Source: Ilex aquifolium
Taxonomy: Eukaryota; Streptophyta; Magnoliopsida; Aquifoliales; Aquifoliaceae
Direction of reading: 5' to 3'
Length of the DNA stretch: 64,000 bases
NCBI GenBank assembly: GCA_951799425.1
Contig: OX637394.1
Coordinates: 32,834,001 to 32,898,000 of the forward strand
Below, in pieces: positions 10,967 to 21,054 of this stretch. A program made the translations under genes and the position numbers. The first letter of the stretch is position 1. The number at the start of each line of letters is the position of its first letter. The notes under the pieces are model-generated. The model made no database searches, was not told the DNA's origin, and worked only from the letters and a program-made list of their open reading frames with translations.

Positions 10967-11424
10967 TGATGAGTCCGAAATTAATTGAGCCAGACCCAAC
11001 GAATCAAGAGAGGTTCACGTCATCCCGGAACCCAAATCATCATGTCAAGGAGAAGTCATCAAGTCAAAGAGGAGTCCAAGGGGACACCCCAAAGGGGCGC
11101 CGCCCAAGGGGCAACCCCAAGGGGCGCCCTTCCCTCCTTAGTTCCACGCTCCCTCTCCTGCGTAGTCCTTCGCCCTCTTGACTTTGTCACTCCAACTCAA
11201 GTCCAACCTAGCTCAGGATTCTCCCCCGACGGAATAGGAGCAGGAGGGAGAGAATATCGGGATACGCAAGAAAATCTAGTCCTACCATGATTATACTTAC
11301 CAAAGTGGTAGAGTCCTACCTTAATTGTTGTAAACCCCCACATGTTTAGATTAATATAGTAATATAATTTTCTAGAAATTCTAATATAAGCAATGATGTA
11401 AGAATAAACTAAATAGATTGTAAT
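10967..11424 (+). mobile_element. Element E, 5' end of first LTR (Tat-like)
   Basis: It starts TGATGAGTCCGAAATTA, which also starts at 14267 directly after a polypurine-like GGGGCATGGGGGGCAAA, so these are read as LTR starts. The segment contains GGGGCGCC-rich sequence and paired AGTCCTACC motifs (about 11277 and 11310) that I associate with Tat-type LTRs. It is interrupted at 11425 by family A sequence. The LTR end is not identifiable. Confidence 0.6.
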
Positions 11425-13360
11425 AGTAGGAATAAATACTAGGGAGACAAATGGATTGTAACGTTTAAGTTTCGAAGGCGTGTAAGCTTGAGAAGAGGGA
11501 TTATGTAAGTTTCTAAATTAATTTAGGTCAAAATAATGCTTCCATTGAATCCGGAAGGTCGAAAAACCTTGGGAGATGTAATATGGGATGTATTGGAAGC
11601 TAGGAAGTATTCCGGAGTGAAAATACACTTAGAGAGAATTTGGGTAAAAATGAGTTGGGACACCTTCTAGTATTTTGGACAGTATATAGTAGACATCTAG
11701 GGCTACAAAAGTGTATCTCATGAAAATTTTCCAATTCGACCTCTAAATGGGTCAAAACTGCCATGGAAGTCAGAGCAAAAATCTGCCAAACTGTACCGGT
11801 ACCGCATACCAGTACGCCCGACTCCAGTAGCTTTGGAGTACCGGTACGGTACCTTACCAGTACGATTTTCTCTGACACTCGCCGAACAGTTAAAAAGTCA
11901 AGATTTTTGGGTTTAAAACACCTCCTCAAGCCCTCCTTTGCCCCATTCTTCATTCCACTCTCACCCTAAACACTTTAGAACCCTAGGAGAGAAAGAAAGG
12001 AAGAGAGAAACTCAAGATCAAAGGGGAAAAACCCAAGATTTAAGGGTGATTCAAGATTCAAGCCCTAGAGTTCAAGAACACCAAGGTAGGGGTTTTCTTT
12101 CATTCTTTTACATTGAGGCTAGGTTTATTTATATGTATCTCTTCACTCTAAATGTTATATGTATGTTATCCAATCCTTAATTCTTGCTATTCTTGCAATT
12201 AATGTCATGTGAAAAATATTGTGATTGTTGGGTAACCCTTAAATCTCCTTGCTTGCTACCAAACCCTAGTCTTCAAGGGAAATGTGTTTTTCTCTTGACT
12301 CCTCATTTGTTATTGATTTCAATACATGATTGTTCCTTTGTTTTAAATTCTAAGCTTGATATTCAATACTTGATATTCTTTATTCTTGGTTCCAAGACTT
12401 GAGTGTTCTTTTGGTCTTGATTTCTAAGCTTCATAATCATTTGTTTTTTATTTCACACCTTGATAGTCGTTGTTATTTATTTCCATACATGATTGTTCCT
12501 TTAATCTTAATTTCTCATTTGTCCATGATTTTCAAGCTTGGTGCGCCTTTATTCTCTATACTCCAAGCTTAATATTCATTTGTAATGATTCCAAAGTTTG
12601 ATTACTCATAGGTTCTTGATTTCAAAACTTTAGTGTTTCATATTGAACAACAAAATAGTATTTATGATGATCTCTTGTACATTTTCTTATATTGCTCTTT
12701 GTACAACTACTTGAGAAAATTGGGGGTTTATGGAATTGTTTGTTAATGGAGGAATTGTGTATATCGTATTTCTTGTTTGGTTGTTTGGAGGAACATGAGT
12801 GAGAGGTTCCTTGTAAGGATGCTCATTCCTTCTCAGGAGGTTCCTTGTAAGGATGCTTGAGAAACATGACTATGAGGGTGAATTGGGGACTTGTGTAATT
12901 GTTGGTTAGGTGAGATATTTGTTGGTATTTTATCTCTTGCGTGGTTGTATGATATGAACATGGATTACTATTGAACGGGTATCATGTAGTGGGTAGACGT
13001 CTTTGTATGCCACGCGGGTATGAACTTTTCCTACCACATGGAGTGGGTAGACGTCTTTGTACGCCGTGTGGGTATGAACTTTTCCTATCACTAATGATCA
13101 CGGATTAGTAACGTGGGTTGTGTCTGACATACAGTGTGGGGTATCGTGCATTGTACCAGAAATGGTTTCGACAAGAGTTTCGGGAAGTATGGGATTCCGC
13201 GAGAACTTGTTGGAAACGGTTTATGGTAGAATGGATTATCTATTGTATATTGGTTATTGTTCATCCTACCATAGACGGTTTCTACAAGAGTCTTGGGAAG
13301 TATGAGATTCCGCGAGAATTTGTGGAAACAGTGTATGGTGGATTGGATTATATTTGGATA
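11425..13360 (+). mobile_element. Family A LTR fragment inside element E
   Basis: It begins at an internal family A position (GTAATAGTAGGAATAAATAC, equivalent to about 1040) and continues through U3, leader, donor-like GTAGGGG (about 12086), a hairpin pair (about 12794-12863), a duplicated ~57-bp unit (about 12975-13090) and two ~120-bp units (about 13140-13350). It then stops before the conserved 3' third. Neither LTR terminus is present, so it is a fragment and not a clean insertion. Confidence 0.8.
11765..11915 (+). promoter_or_regulatory. A-LTR regulatory cluster, GTACCGGTAC type
   Basis: TACCGGTACCG and GGTACGGTACC palindromes lie at about 11793-11852, upstream of TTTAAAACACC (about 11912), which occupies the place of the TATA box of other subtypes. 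The partner copy is at about 15094-15150. Confidence 0.4.
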
Positions 13361-14266
13361 TGGAACCAAGTATAAGAGAGTCTCCACCATCGCCCTATCA
13401 ACAAGGCGCCAGCACAGAGAAAACATCAAGAAGAAAACAGGATTTGAGAAAACGGGTTCGCCTCTTACCCGGTCGAAAGCCATCATAGTCTCCTTTTCTA
13501 GCAAAAACCCAGAATGTCAATTCGTCGCCCATGAATGCCTGACAACTGCCTGCCAAAACGCAGCTCTCCACCACCGTCGGTTTCACTGAATCGTGCTTAA
13601 AACCCAAATTCAAAGAGATAGAAGCATTTTTTGGGAAAAATTGTTGACCAAACCGCCTTTGGTTGTTTGCATGTTGTAGATCTCGAAAAAATACCCAGAT
13701 TAAAAAAAAAATTCGCCTCAAACGGACAACCGAGGACAAAGTTATAGCCGTTCAAAGTTTTGCTAATTTTCAGATACTCCAGTCACCGCCCAGTCTCCTC
13801 CTGGCGTCGCCCCAGCTAGCATACAGCCCTGGCGCCCAACAGTCCCTCTCACTTGACAAGCAGGCGTCGCCCAAAAAAAAAAAAATGGAGAAGGGAGGCG
13901 GCGCCCAAAGGAGGCCAAGCAAAAAAAAAAAGAGGAGGAGGCAAGAAGGCGGCGCCCAAGCCCAAGAAAGAAAGAAAAAAAAAAGAAAGACATGAAGGAG
14001 GCGGCACCCAGGGAGGCCAATGCCCAAGGAAGAAGAAGAAAAAAAAAAAAGCCAACACCCAAGGGGGCAATGCATCTAGGCCCACAAAAAAAACAACTCA
14101 TTTCCTTTTCCCGGCGTCGCCATCAACAAAGGTCACCCAGTCTCCAAAGAATGGAATGCAAGCTACTATGCAGAGCAAGAAAACATCTACTCAAGTGAAG
14201 AAGAGGCACATGCCCTCAACCCCTTCCCCTCACAAAAAGTCAGAGGCTTGGGGCATGGGGGGCAAA
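13361..14266 (+). mobile_element. Element E internal remnant, purine-rich low complexity
   Basis: It contains the plus-oriented GTTGTAGATCT...AAAGTTATAGCC module (about 13669-13756), GGCGTCGCCC and GGCGCCCA motifs, and A/G runs (about 13870-14055). The 100-138-residue open frames here are Lys-rich or Phe-rich shadows of the A runs and I do not call them genes. It ends in polypurine-like GCATGGGGGGCAAA (about 14253-14266), immediately before the second LTR start. Confidence 0.55.
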
Positions 14267-15258
14267 TGATGAGTCCGAAATTAACTAGGCCAAACCCAAT
14301 GAATCAAGAGAGGTCCACGTCATCCCGGAGCCCAAATCATCATGTCAAGGAGAAGTCATCAAGTCAAAGAGGAGTCCAAGGGGACACCCCAAAGGGGCGC
14401 CGCCCAAGGGGCAACCCCAAAGGGGCGCCCTTCCCTCCTTAGTTCCACGCTCCCTCTCCTGCGTAGTCCTTCGCCCTCTTGACTTTGTCACTCCAACTCA
14501 AGTCCAATCTAGCTCAGGATTCTCCCCCGACGGAATAGGAGCACGAGGGAGAGAATATCGGGATACACAAGAAAATCTAGTCCTACCATGATTATACTTA
14601 CCAAAGTGGTAGAGTCCTACCTTAATTGTTGTAAACCCCCACATGTTTAGATTAATATAGTAATATAATTTTCTAGAAATTCTATTATAAGCAATGATGT
14701 AAGAATAAACTAAATAGATTGTAATAGTAGGAATAAATACTGGGGAGACAAATGGATTGTAACGTTTAAGTTTCGAAGGCGTGTAAGCTTGAGAAGAGGG
14801 ATTATGTAAGTTTCTAAATTAATTTAGGTCAAAATAATGCTTCCATTGAATCCGGAAAGTCGAAAAACCTTGGGAGATGTAATATGGGATGTATTGGAAG
14901 CTAGGAAGTATTCCGGAGTGAAAATACACTTAGAGAGAATTTGGGTAAAAATGAGTTGGGACACCTTCTAGTATTTTGGACAGTATATAGTAGACATCTA
15001 GGGCTACAAAAGTGTATCTCATGAAAATTTTCCAATTCGACCTCTAAATAGGTCAAAACTGCCATGGAAGTCAGAGCAAAAATCTGCCAAACCGTACCGG
15101 TACCGCATACCAGTACGCCCGACTCCAGTAGCTTTGGAGTGCCGGTACGGTACCATACCAGTACGATTTTCTCTGACACTCGCCGAACAGTTAAAAAGTC
15201 GAGATTTTTGGGTTTAAAACACCTCCTCAAGCCCTCCTTTGCCCCATTCTTCATTCCA
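14267..15258 (+). repeat. Direct repeat, copy 2: E LTR start plus family A fragment
   Basis: 14267-14725 repeats the E LTR start and 14726-15258 repeats the family A fragment up to CATTCTTCATTCC. At 15258/15259 it changes abruptly into family C LTR sequence. The two parent sequences share only CC at the breakpoint. Confidence 0.85.
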
Positions 15259-15579
15259 AAACAAGCTAAAAGATTTTACACTTTCTCTTTTTGACAAAAT
15301 CACCTTCACACACTTGAATTTTCCTTCCCTGAGGAGACGACCTTGGAATACCACCAAGTAAAACACGACACGCAAAAGACTCCTTGCGATTGGGGAGCAC
15401 TTTTGTTCACACATTTCATTTCATACATTTTGTTCATTTCATTTTCCACAAATTCGTTGTTGCCTAATCTCTTGCATCACCCTGAGGGAGAGTGACACTC
15501 CCTTTCACACATAAGCCATATACACATGTCAAATGGTGATGTTTAGGGGTTAGGAAACAATAACGTTTTTGCTCAATCA
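15259..15579 (+). mobile_element. Element C 5' LTR, 3' remnant
   Basis: 321 bp matching the last 322 bp of the 3' LTR (20169-20490) and ending GCTCAATCA. The rest was lost at the 15258/15259 junction. Confidence 0.88.
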
Positions 15580-15582
15580 TTT

Positions 15583-15600
15583 TGGCACCGTTGCCGGGGA
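15583..15600 (+). other. Primer-binding site, Asp-tRNA type
   Basis: TGGCACCGTTGCCGGGGA lies three bases after the LTR end. It differs by one base from the site in element D (27074-27091). This type of site is characteristic of Athila-like elements. Confidence 0.85.
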
Positions 15601-15721
15601 AGGTAAAGCGTTGAGTTCAAAGGGTGATTTTGGGCGGCATGGTAAGTCTCGTGATTTTCATCACGGGCCAAGGTGTGTCGTTTCTTTTGTAAATATTTTG
15701 TTTTAGTTTGTGTTTTGTATT

Positions 15722-16354
15722 ATGTCCTATAATTTCTATGAAAATGTATCAAATGCCCCATATTATGAAAATGTGTGTGAGATTTGTGATGACTATGGGC
15801 ACATTACTAGTGAGTGCCCAAGAATGGCCTCTTATTTTGAAAACGTTTGCGAAATTTGTGGTGAGTATGGACACCTCACTAATGAATGCCCAAGAAATTA
15901 TTTGGTTCAAGACTTTGCATGCGAAAGTTCAAATTCATTTTTGGCCTCCGAAAATTTTTACCCCAATCATTATGTTACACCGAGTTATACGAGTTATGGT
16001 TGGGAGAATGAACCTCATGATTTTTCATCCAATCTCACACCACCAAATGAATTTTGCCATTATCCAACGTATGAGGACTCAACTGAACAAGAATTGGAAA
16101 ATACGTTTTACGAGTTTATGCAAAGCCAAATGGAATGGAATGCCCAAATAACCCAACAACTTGATACATTGACTAATGCTATTATTGCTATGGATGAAGA
16201 ACAACATTTGGAGCATAGTCAATGTATTGAGGATGATCATACCAATGAAATGCATAGTGATGTTGAATCTCCCACCACTCTAGATTGTGAAACATTTAAT
16301 GAGGATATCATCTCACATGAGGCTAATGAGCCCAATGTCATTTTTCCATCATAA
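15722..16354 (+). CDS. Gag-derived protein with two zinc knuckles
   Basis: A 210-residue frame begins at ATG 15722, 120 bp after the primer-binding site; an upstream in-frame GTG at 15710 is not a plausible plant start. Two CX2CX4HX4C zinc knuckles lie close together at the N terminus (residues about 18-31 and 44-57; C-E-I-C...H...C in both). The remainder is acidic and Asn/Glu/His-rich with no capsid-like fold that I can recognise. Normal Gag has the capsid first and the knuckle last, so this looks like the tail of an Athila-type Gag kept without its capsid. It might bind element RNA; that is inference. The frame is intact. Confidence 0.65.
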   Translation: MSYNFYENVSNAPYYENVCEICDDYGHITSECPRMASYFENVCEICGEYGHLTNECPRNYLVQDFACESSNSFLASENFYPNHYVTPSYTSYGWENEPHDFSSNLTPPNEFCHYPTYEDSTEQELENTFYEFMQSQMEWNAQITQQLDTLTNAIIAMDEEQHLEHSQCIEDDHTNEMHSDVESPTTLDCETFNEDIISHEANEPNVIFPS

Positions 16355-16961
16355 AGTGGTGTTGAGATTCACATTTCTCAACTTGGGGAGGGCATTGCAA
16401 TGGAGTTAAGTGTAGAAACTTATAAAGAGAAATTGTACACTCCATTGTTGGGATTGCATAAACTTGCCTACACTTCTATTTGGTTGATATTTTTGACTTC
16501 TTATCCTTTGTATTGTTGGATAGATTGGAGTGAAAGGGCATTTATACAACAAAAAAATTTTAAAATCAAAAAAATCAATGGGCGCAAGCTCATATCCGAA
16601 TTGAAGCCGGATTGACATGAGCCCTTTCAATTTTGTTTCCATGTACATAGTAGTTAGATTTCTTTTAATTATCATATTTTCATTTTCTTAATGTTGTAGT
16701 ATAGTGGTGAGTATTGTTATATTTTTATTTTCTTAATGTTGTAGTGTAGAAGTTGTTTACCTTTCCGTAATTTGGACTCATTTCATTTTGAGCATCATAG
16801 TAGAAAATCTCATTCCATATCATGTGCAAGTTTAAGTTGAGGGGTGTAAATAAACTTGTTTTTTTTTCCTTTAATGTTTATATCAAAAAGACAAAAAAAA
16901 AAAAAAAGGGGGTATTTCATTTCCCAAGTTACTTTCATTTTTCTCATTGCATGATTCCTTG

Positions 16962-17000
16962 TGCATTGAGGACAATGCATGGTTTAAGTTGGGGGGTGAG
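16962..17000 (+). promoter_or_regulatory. Hairpin plus internal polypurine-like tract (element C)
   Basis: TGCATTG-agga-CAATGCA (16962-16979) is a perfect 7-bp stem with a 4-base loop. TTTAAGTTGGGGGGTGAG follows at 16983-17000. Element D has the same arrangement at 25366-25401 with two compensatory changes in the stem. It lies about 600 bp after the ORF stop and 1.7 kb before the LTR, so it is not the 3' tract itself. Confidence 0.6.
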
Positions 17001-18681
17001 GTGCACCATTCACATGTTCCACCACTTTTTGTATAGAATAATAGAAAATGTGAAAATGTTGAAAAATTTTGGTTCCAATATTGAACTATATTCCCTTATC
17101 CTAATGGTTATGGGATTTGTGATTGCTTGATCTTCATTTTGAACTTTGAATACATGAGCACATTATAGAAGTTTATCCTCTTGCTAAGAGTATCACATAC
17201 TTGTTTGCTTTTGAACTCAACCATAAGTGCACCATGAACTTGTAATTTTTGTAATTTACGGATTGAGTTCACATTTAGTGCTTGACATGAATAGTGGAGA
17301 TGAGTAAGGACCCATGAGAGCTTTAGTGCCAATTCTTTTTGGAGGGAACTTACATTTACTCAAGGAACAATTTTTCAAATTCCAAATTTGTTCAATAATC
17401 TCATTATGCTTGTTTTGGTTAGGTGTTTTTGGGTAGTTGATTGACTTTGTCTTGAAATGCATATTGCTCCCCCATGCTTATTTAGAAATGATCTTAGGCC
17501 ATTTTTGAATGCTTTGAGCATTTGCCTTTTTCTTGTGAAAAGTTTATCCCTAGTGCCGTGATTGAGCCTTATTGTAAATTCGTTTCCATGCCACACATGT
17601 AACCAAGCCAATGAAAATGATAAATATCTACCTTACCTTGGTTGTTCCTAGTGCTAAGCATGAGTGATGATAAAAGAGAAGGAAATATGGTGTGGAAAAT
17701 CAAACAAAAGGGATGAAGGATGTTGAAACTCAAAAGAGTTGACTATCAAAAGAATGAAAATCCAAGAAAAGGAGAAAAAGAGAGTGAAAAGGAGAAAAGA
17801 ATCAAAGAAAAAAGGAAAATGTTAAGGAAAAGAAAGAAAAGAAACAAAGAGTGTGGTGATGGTGTTAGCCTAGAAATCCCATAAAAAGGGAGATCTTTTT
17901 GAAATAAAGGTCATTCACTCGGAACAACCCTCTTTGTTATCCTATATCCTTCATTTTGCCTACCTCAATATCACCCCAAGGCCTCATTATAACCCGTGAA
18001 AGTCCTAAATGATCTAGAGAAGCATGGGGATGCATACTTTTTAAAGAAAAAGAGAAGTTGGTTTGCTATCTAATGCCCTAGCATTCCTTTCATGAGATTA
18101 TGCCAAGGTTGTTTCATTTTTATGCATGTGCTTCATTTTTGGATTATATGTGAGTATATTTCGTTTTGAGCACAATATTCTATCTCACATATACACATGG
18201 AGAGCATGCCAAGATAACTAGAGTGTGATTCATTGTGAGAGACACCTTTGGTGAGTTTTGCATCAAAGCTTAATTTGGATAGCCAAAGTGAATGTGAATT
18301 CTATTGTGTAAATGTTTAAATTACATGTTCATTGCACTCACACACGAGTTTGAAAATGAATGTGTATGTGAATACTCCAGAATAGCATTTAAGGCTATGA
18401 TGTGTTTCATGTGTTTTTTAGTTCGGGTGTTTCGGAGCAAGTTGTTTTTGACATCCCATTGCTAGTTAAGATAAGGGAATATATTTTAAATATTGGATAA
18501 AAGGAAAAGAAGTTTGTAGGTACCTTCACTGAAAACCTTCACGAGACAAAACTCGTCCACTAGGGATCACCTAAGGGTTCAAAGGCTTGTTGCATGTGCT
18601 AAATGCAATTGCGGAATTAGTATATGTTTTATTTTGTTTACATGCTTTTTACATTTTGTTTGCTAGGGACTAGCAAAACAT
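17001..18681 (+). other. Element C internal non-coding region
   Basis: No credible ORF. It holds an A/G-rich tract (about 17670-17850) and ordinary AT-rich sequence. It separates the internal hairpin/tract from the 3' polypurine tract. Confidence 0.6.
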
Positions 18682-18694
18682 AAATTGGGGGGTG
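18682..18694 (+). other. Polypurine tract of element C
   Basis: AATTGGGGGGTG directly precedes the 3' LTR start TGATGAG at 18695, as expected for the plus-strand primer. Confidence 0.75.
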
Positions 18695-20490
18695 TGATGA
18701 GTACAAAATATTGTATATTTCAAGGCCTCATTACATGCATTTTAACTCAACTTTTGCATCTAAGTACTTAGAGTTAGCCGATTTTATGAATAATGTTGAA
18801 TTCTCGAGGTTGCATGTTTTTATAGCTTAAATCATGTATTTTAGGACCTTACAACTATGATGGACGTGTGGTGAGGCCATGTACACATTACATGAAGATT
18901 TGGAGGCTTAAAAGTGAAGAAATCAAGGAGGTACTGGTGTTTGGGAACAAAAGCGCCAGCAGCCACACCACTGGGTTGAAGAGCCTCGGTTTTCCTCCAT
19001 TTTGACCATGATCCACTTCGAATCTGAAAAAGTTCAAAACATGAAAGTTGTAGATCTGGATGTGTTATGTATTGTGTCAAAATTTCAGGTCAATCAGACG
19101 GTTGGATCAAAAGTTATGCCAATTCTACGAAGACTGGTCCGGAGCAGAAAAACCATACCGGTACGCCGAAGCTACTGGTGTACGAACAGCCCAAAAACGC
19201 CTGCAACTCATCTCCACTTGCTTGGGGTCCCACCTACACTTCTCCCACTTGCCCCCCAACATTTCCTTACACATTTCCATGCCTCCCTTACACAATTAAA
19301 AGACTTTGGAGGCCATTGCATTAATGAGGATGGGAGAGAAGGGGTAGCCTGGGGGAGGCTTGTCCTAGCCTGCAACACCCATCCATTCAGCCCCCTATTG
19401 ATGGAGGCCTTTCACACAGCTAGGGGGGACCACCATGCACGAAATTTGAAGGTTCACACTCCATATACTCAGCATTATTCAACATTGCAAAGTGTGGCTA
19501 CCTAAGCTTAGAATAGTTAGGAAGAAGATGAATAGTAGATAGAAAAGCTTAGATTTTTCCATTCTCTTCTCCATTTCAATTGTTGTAAGCTTTAATTTCT
19601 TGTAATCCTTAAATCTTGCACTTTAATCTCATCTATGTCAAGTATATTTCAAGTTTAGTTACATGTTCTACATTTCACCATTGTTGTTTAAGTTTTCTTC
19701 ATTTTCATGCTTTGAAATGGGTATTAAATATTTTTCTTCATAGTTTACGATTTCTAGCATTGAGTTAAGTTTTAATCTCCATTTCAATACCATGTCTCTT
19801 TACATATTGTATGTCTTTCCTTTATGCATGAGTAGCTAGATTTTTAGTTGGTTAATCCAAGGGAGAACTCCTCTTGGGTGTGCCATTTCAACTCTTTTCC
19901 ATTCCTCCTCTCAGAGTACGATGGCTCGGTTTGACTGGGTTGGGGGGGTGAGGACATGGTTGTGAGTTCTTGATACACCGTAGGCATTGTCACGGGGTAT
20001 GCTTGAATCCTCACCTCCATTTTAGTCCCGAGCTTCCCACGAATCAATCGTACTTCTAGGCTCTATTGGAGGAAGGCTTGAGTTGATTTGGTATTCCCAT
20101 TGGAATGACCTCTTCGGATTAACCAACATTTGTTTTTCTTGCATTTCCATTCACAAACTCCACTCACCAAAACAAACTAAAAGATTTTACACTTTCTTTT
20201 TTTGACAAAATCACCTTCACACACTTGAACTTTCATTCCCTGAGGAGACGACCTTGGAATACCACCAAGTAAAACACGACACGCAAAAGACTCATTGCGA
20301 TTGGGGAGCACTTTTGTTCACACATTTCATTTTATACATTTTGTTCATTTCATTTTCCACCAATTCGTTGTTGCCTAATCTCTTGCATCACCCCGAGGGA
20401 GAGTGACACTCCCTTTCACACATAAGCCATATACACATGTCAAATGGTGATGTTTAGGGGTTAGGAAACAACAAGGTTTTTGCTCAATCA
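18695..20490 (+). mobile_element. Element C 3' LTR
   Basis: 1796 bp, TGATGAGTAC...GCTCAATCA. It includes the plus-oriented CATGAAAGTTGTAGATCT...AAAGTTATGCC module (19040-19138), followed at 19156 by a TACCGGTA palindrome. Both features also occur in family A LTRs, although the rest of the LTR is unrelated. Confidence 0.88.
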
Positions 20491-21054
20491 TGAAGGAATA
20501 GTGTTTGCCGCCCAAGTCCAAGTGAACAGTCAACAACTCTGCTGCCAGTCTGTGAATAACGTTCGAACGTGAGTTGGCGTTCAAACGTTCTTTCTGTTTT
20601 TGCACTAAGGGCGTTCGAACGCCAGATTTGCTTTGACCCTATCACTCGAGTAGTCTGGTGGTCTTCTGTGAGGTTCAGTTCCAACTCTTTGCAGTGGTCT
20701 GGTCTTCCATCAACTCAAGTGTACATTCGAACGTGAGTTGGCGTTCGAACGTGACACTCAAGTGCTTCAGAGCTCCAGTCTTCTTTCCTAACTGCAACAC
20801 GCCTTCTCTTCAGCAGTTGAGTCTACTACAGTGCAATGTGGACGTTCGAACGTGATTTGGCGTTCGAACGTTCTGGCTGTGCTCCAAGCTTTTCCAATTT
20901 TGGCCCTAATGTGCTGGTGCTGCATCCAAGTGTGGTACTTGTTGTTCTTGGGTCCTTGTTCAATTTAGGGCCTGAAATGACATCACTTAAACTCCATTAA
21001 AGTACAATTAGTCTTAAAATGTCATAATAACATGTCAATTTTAAGTACTAATCA
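20491..21054 (-). mobile_element. Element D 3' LTR, truncated
   Basis: 564 bp matching 28450-29011 of the 5' LTR with about 11 differences that I count. The remaining ~1.35 kb is absent because element C begins here and its own left side is deleted. ACGTTCGAACGT palindromes are present. Confidence 0.88.

Larger units (their letters stand above)
10967..11957 (+). repeat. Direct repeat, copy 1 (partner 14267-15258)
   Basis: About 990 bp nearly identical to 14267-15258; I count roughly 18 differences by eye. The repeat spans the E-LTR/family-A junction (11425 and 14726), so the junction existed before the duplication or was copied with it. Confidence 0.88.
15259..20490 (+). mobile_element. Element C: pol-less Athila-type LTR retrotransposon
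   Basis: 5' LTR remnant 15259-15579, Asp-type primer-binding site 15583-15600, a zinc-knuckle ORF (15722-16354), a ~2.3-kb non-coding region, polypurine tract 18682-18694 and complete 3' LTR 18695-20490. The first 1.47 kb of the 5' LTR are missing. There is no protease, RT, RNase H or integrase, so it would need proteins from another element. It lies in the 3' LTR of element D; the right flank is TGAAG (20491-20495). Confidence 0.85.

Noticed and set aside
13763-14269. Phe-rich (minus) and Lys-rich (plus) frames of 100-138 residues
   Set aside because: Translations of A/G homopolymer-like tracts in the element E remnant; composition only.
15708-16151. A second frame overlapping the zinc-knuckle ORF
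   Set aside because: A +1 shadow; the overlapping frame with two zinc knuckles is clearly the coding one.
20658-20855. A 65-residue frame, repeated at 28615-28812
   Set aside because: Present in both D LTRs only because the LTR is duplicated; it runs antisense through the palindrome region and has no domain.
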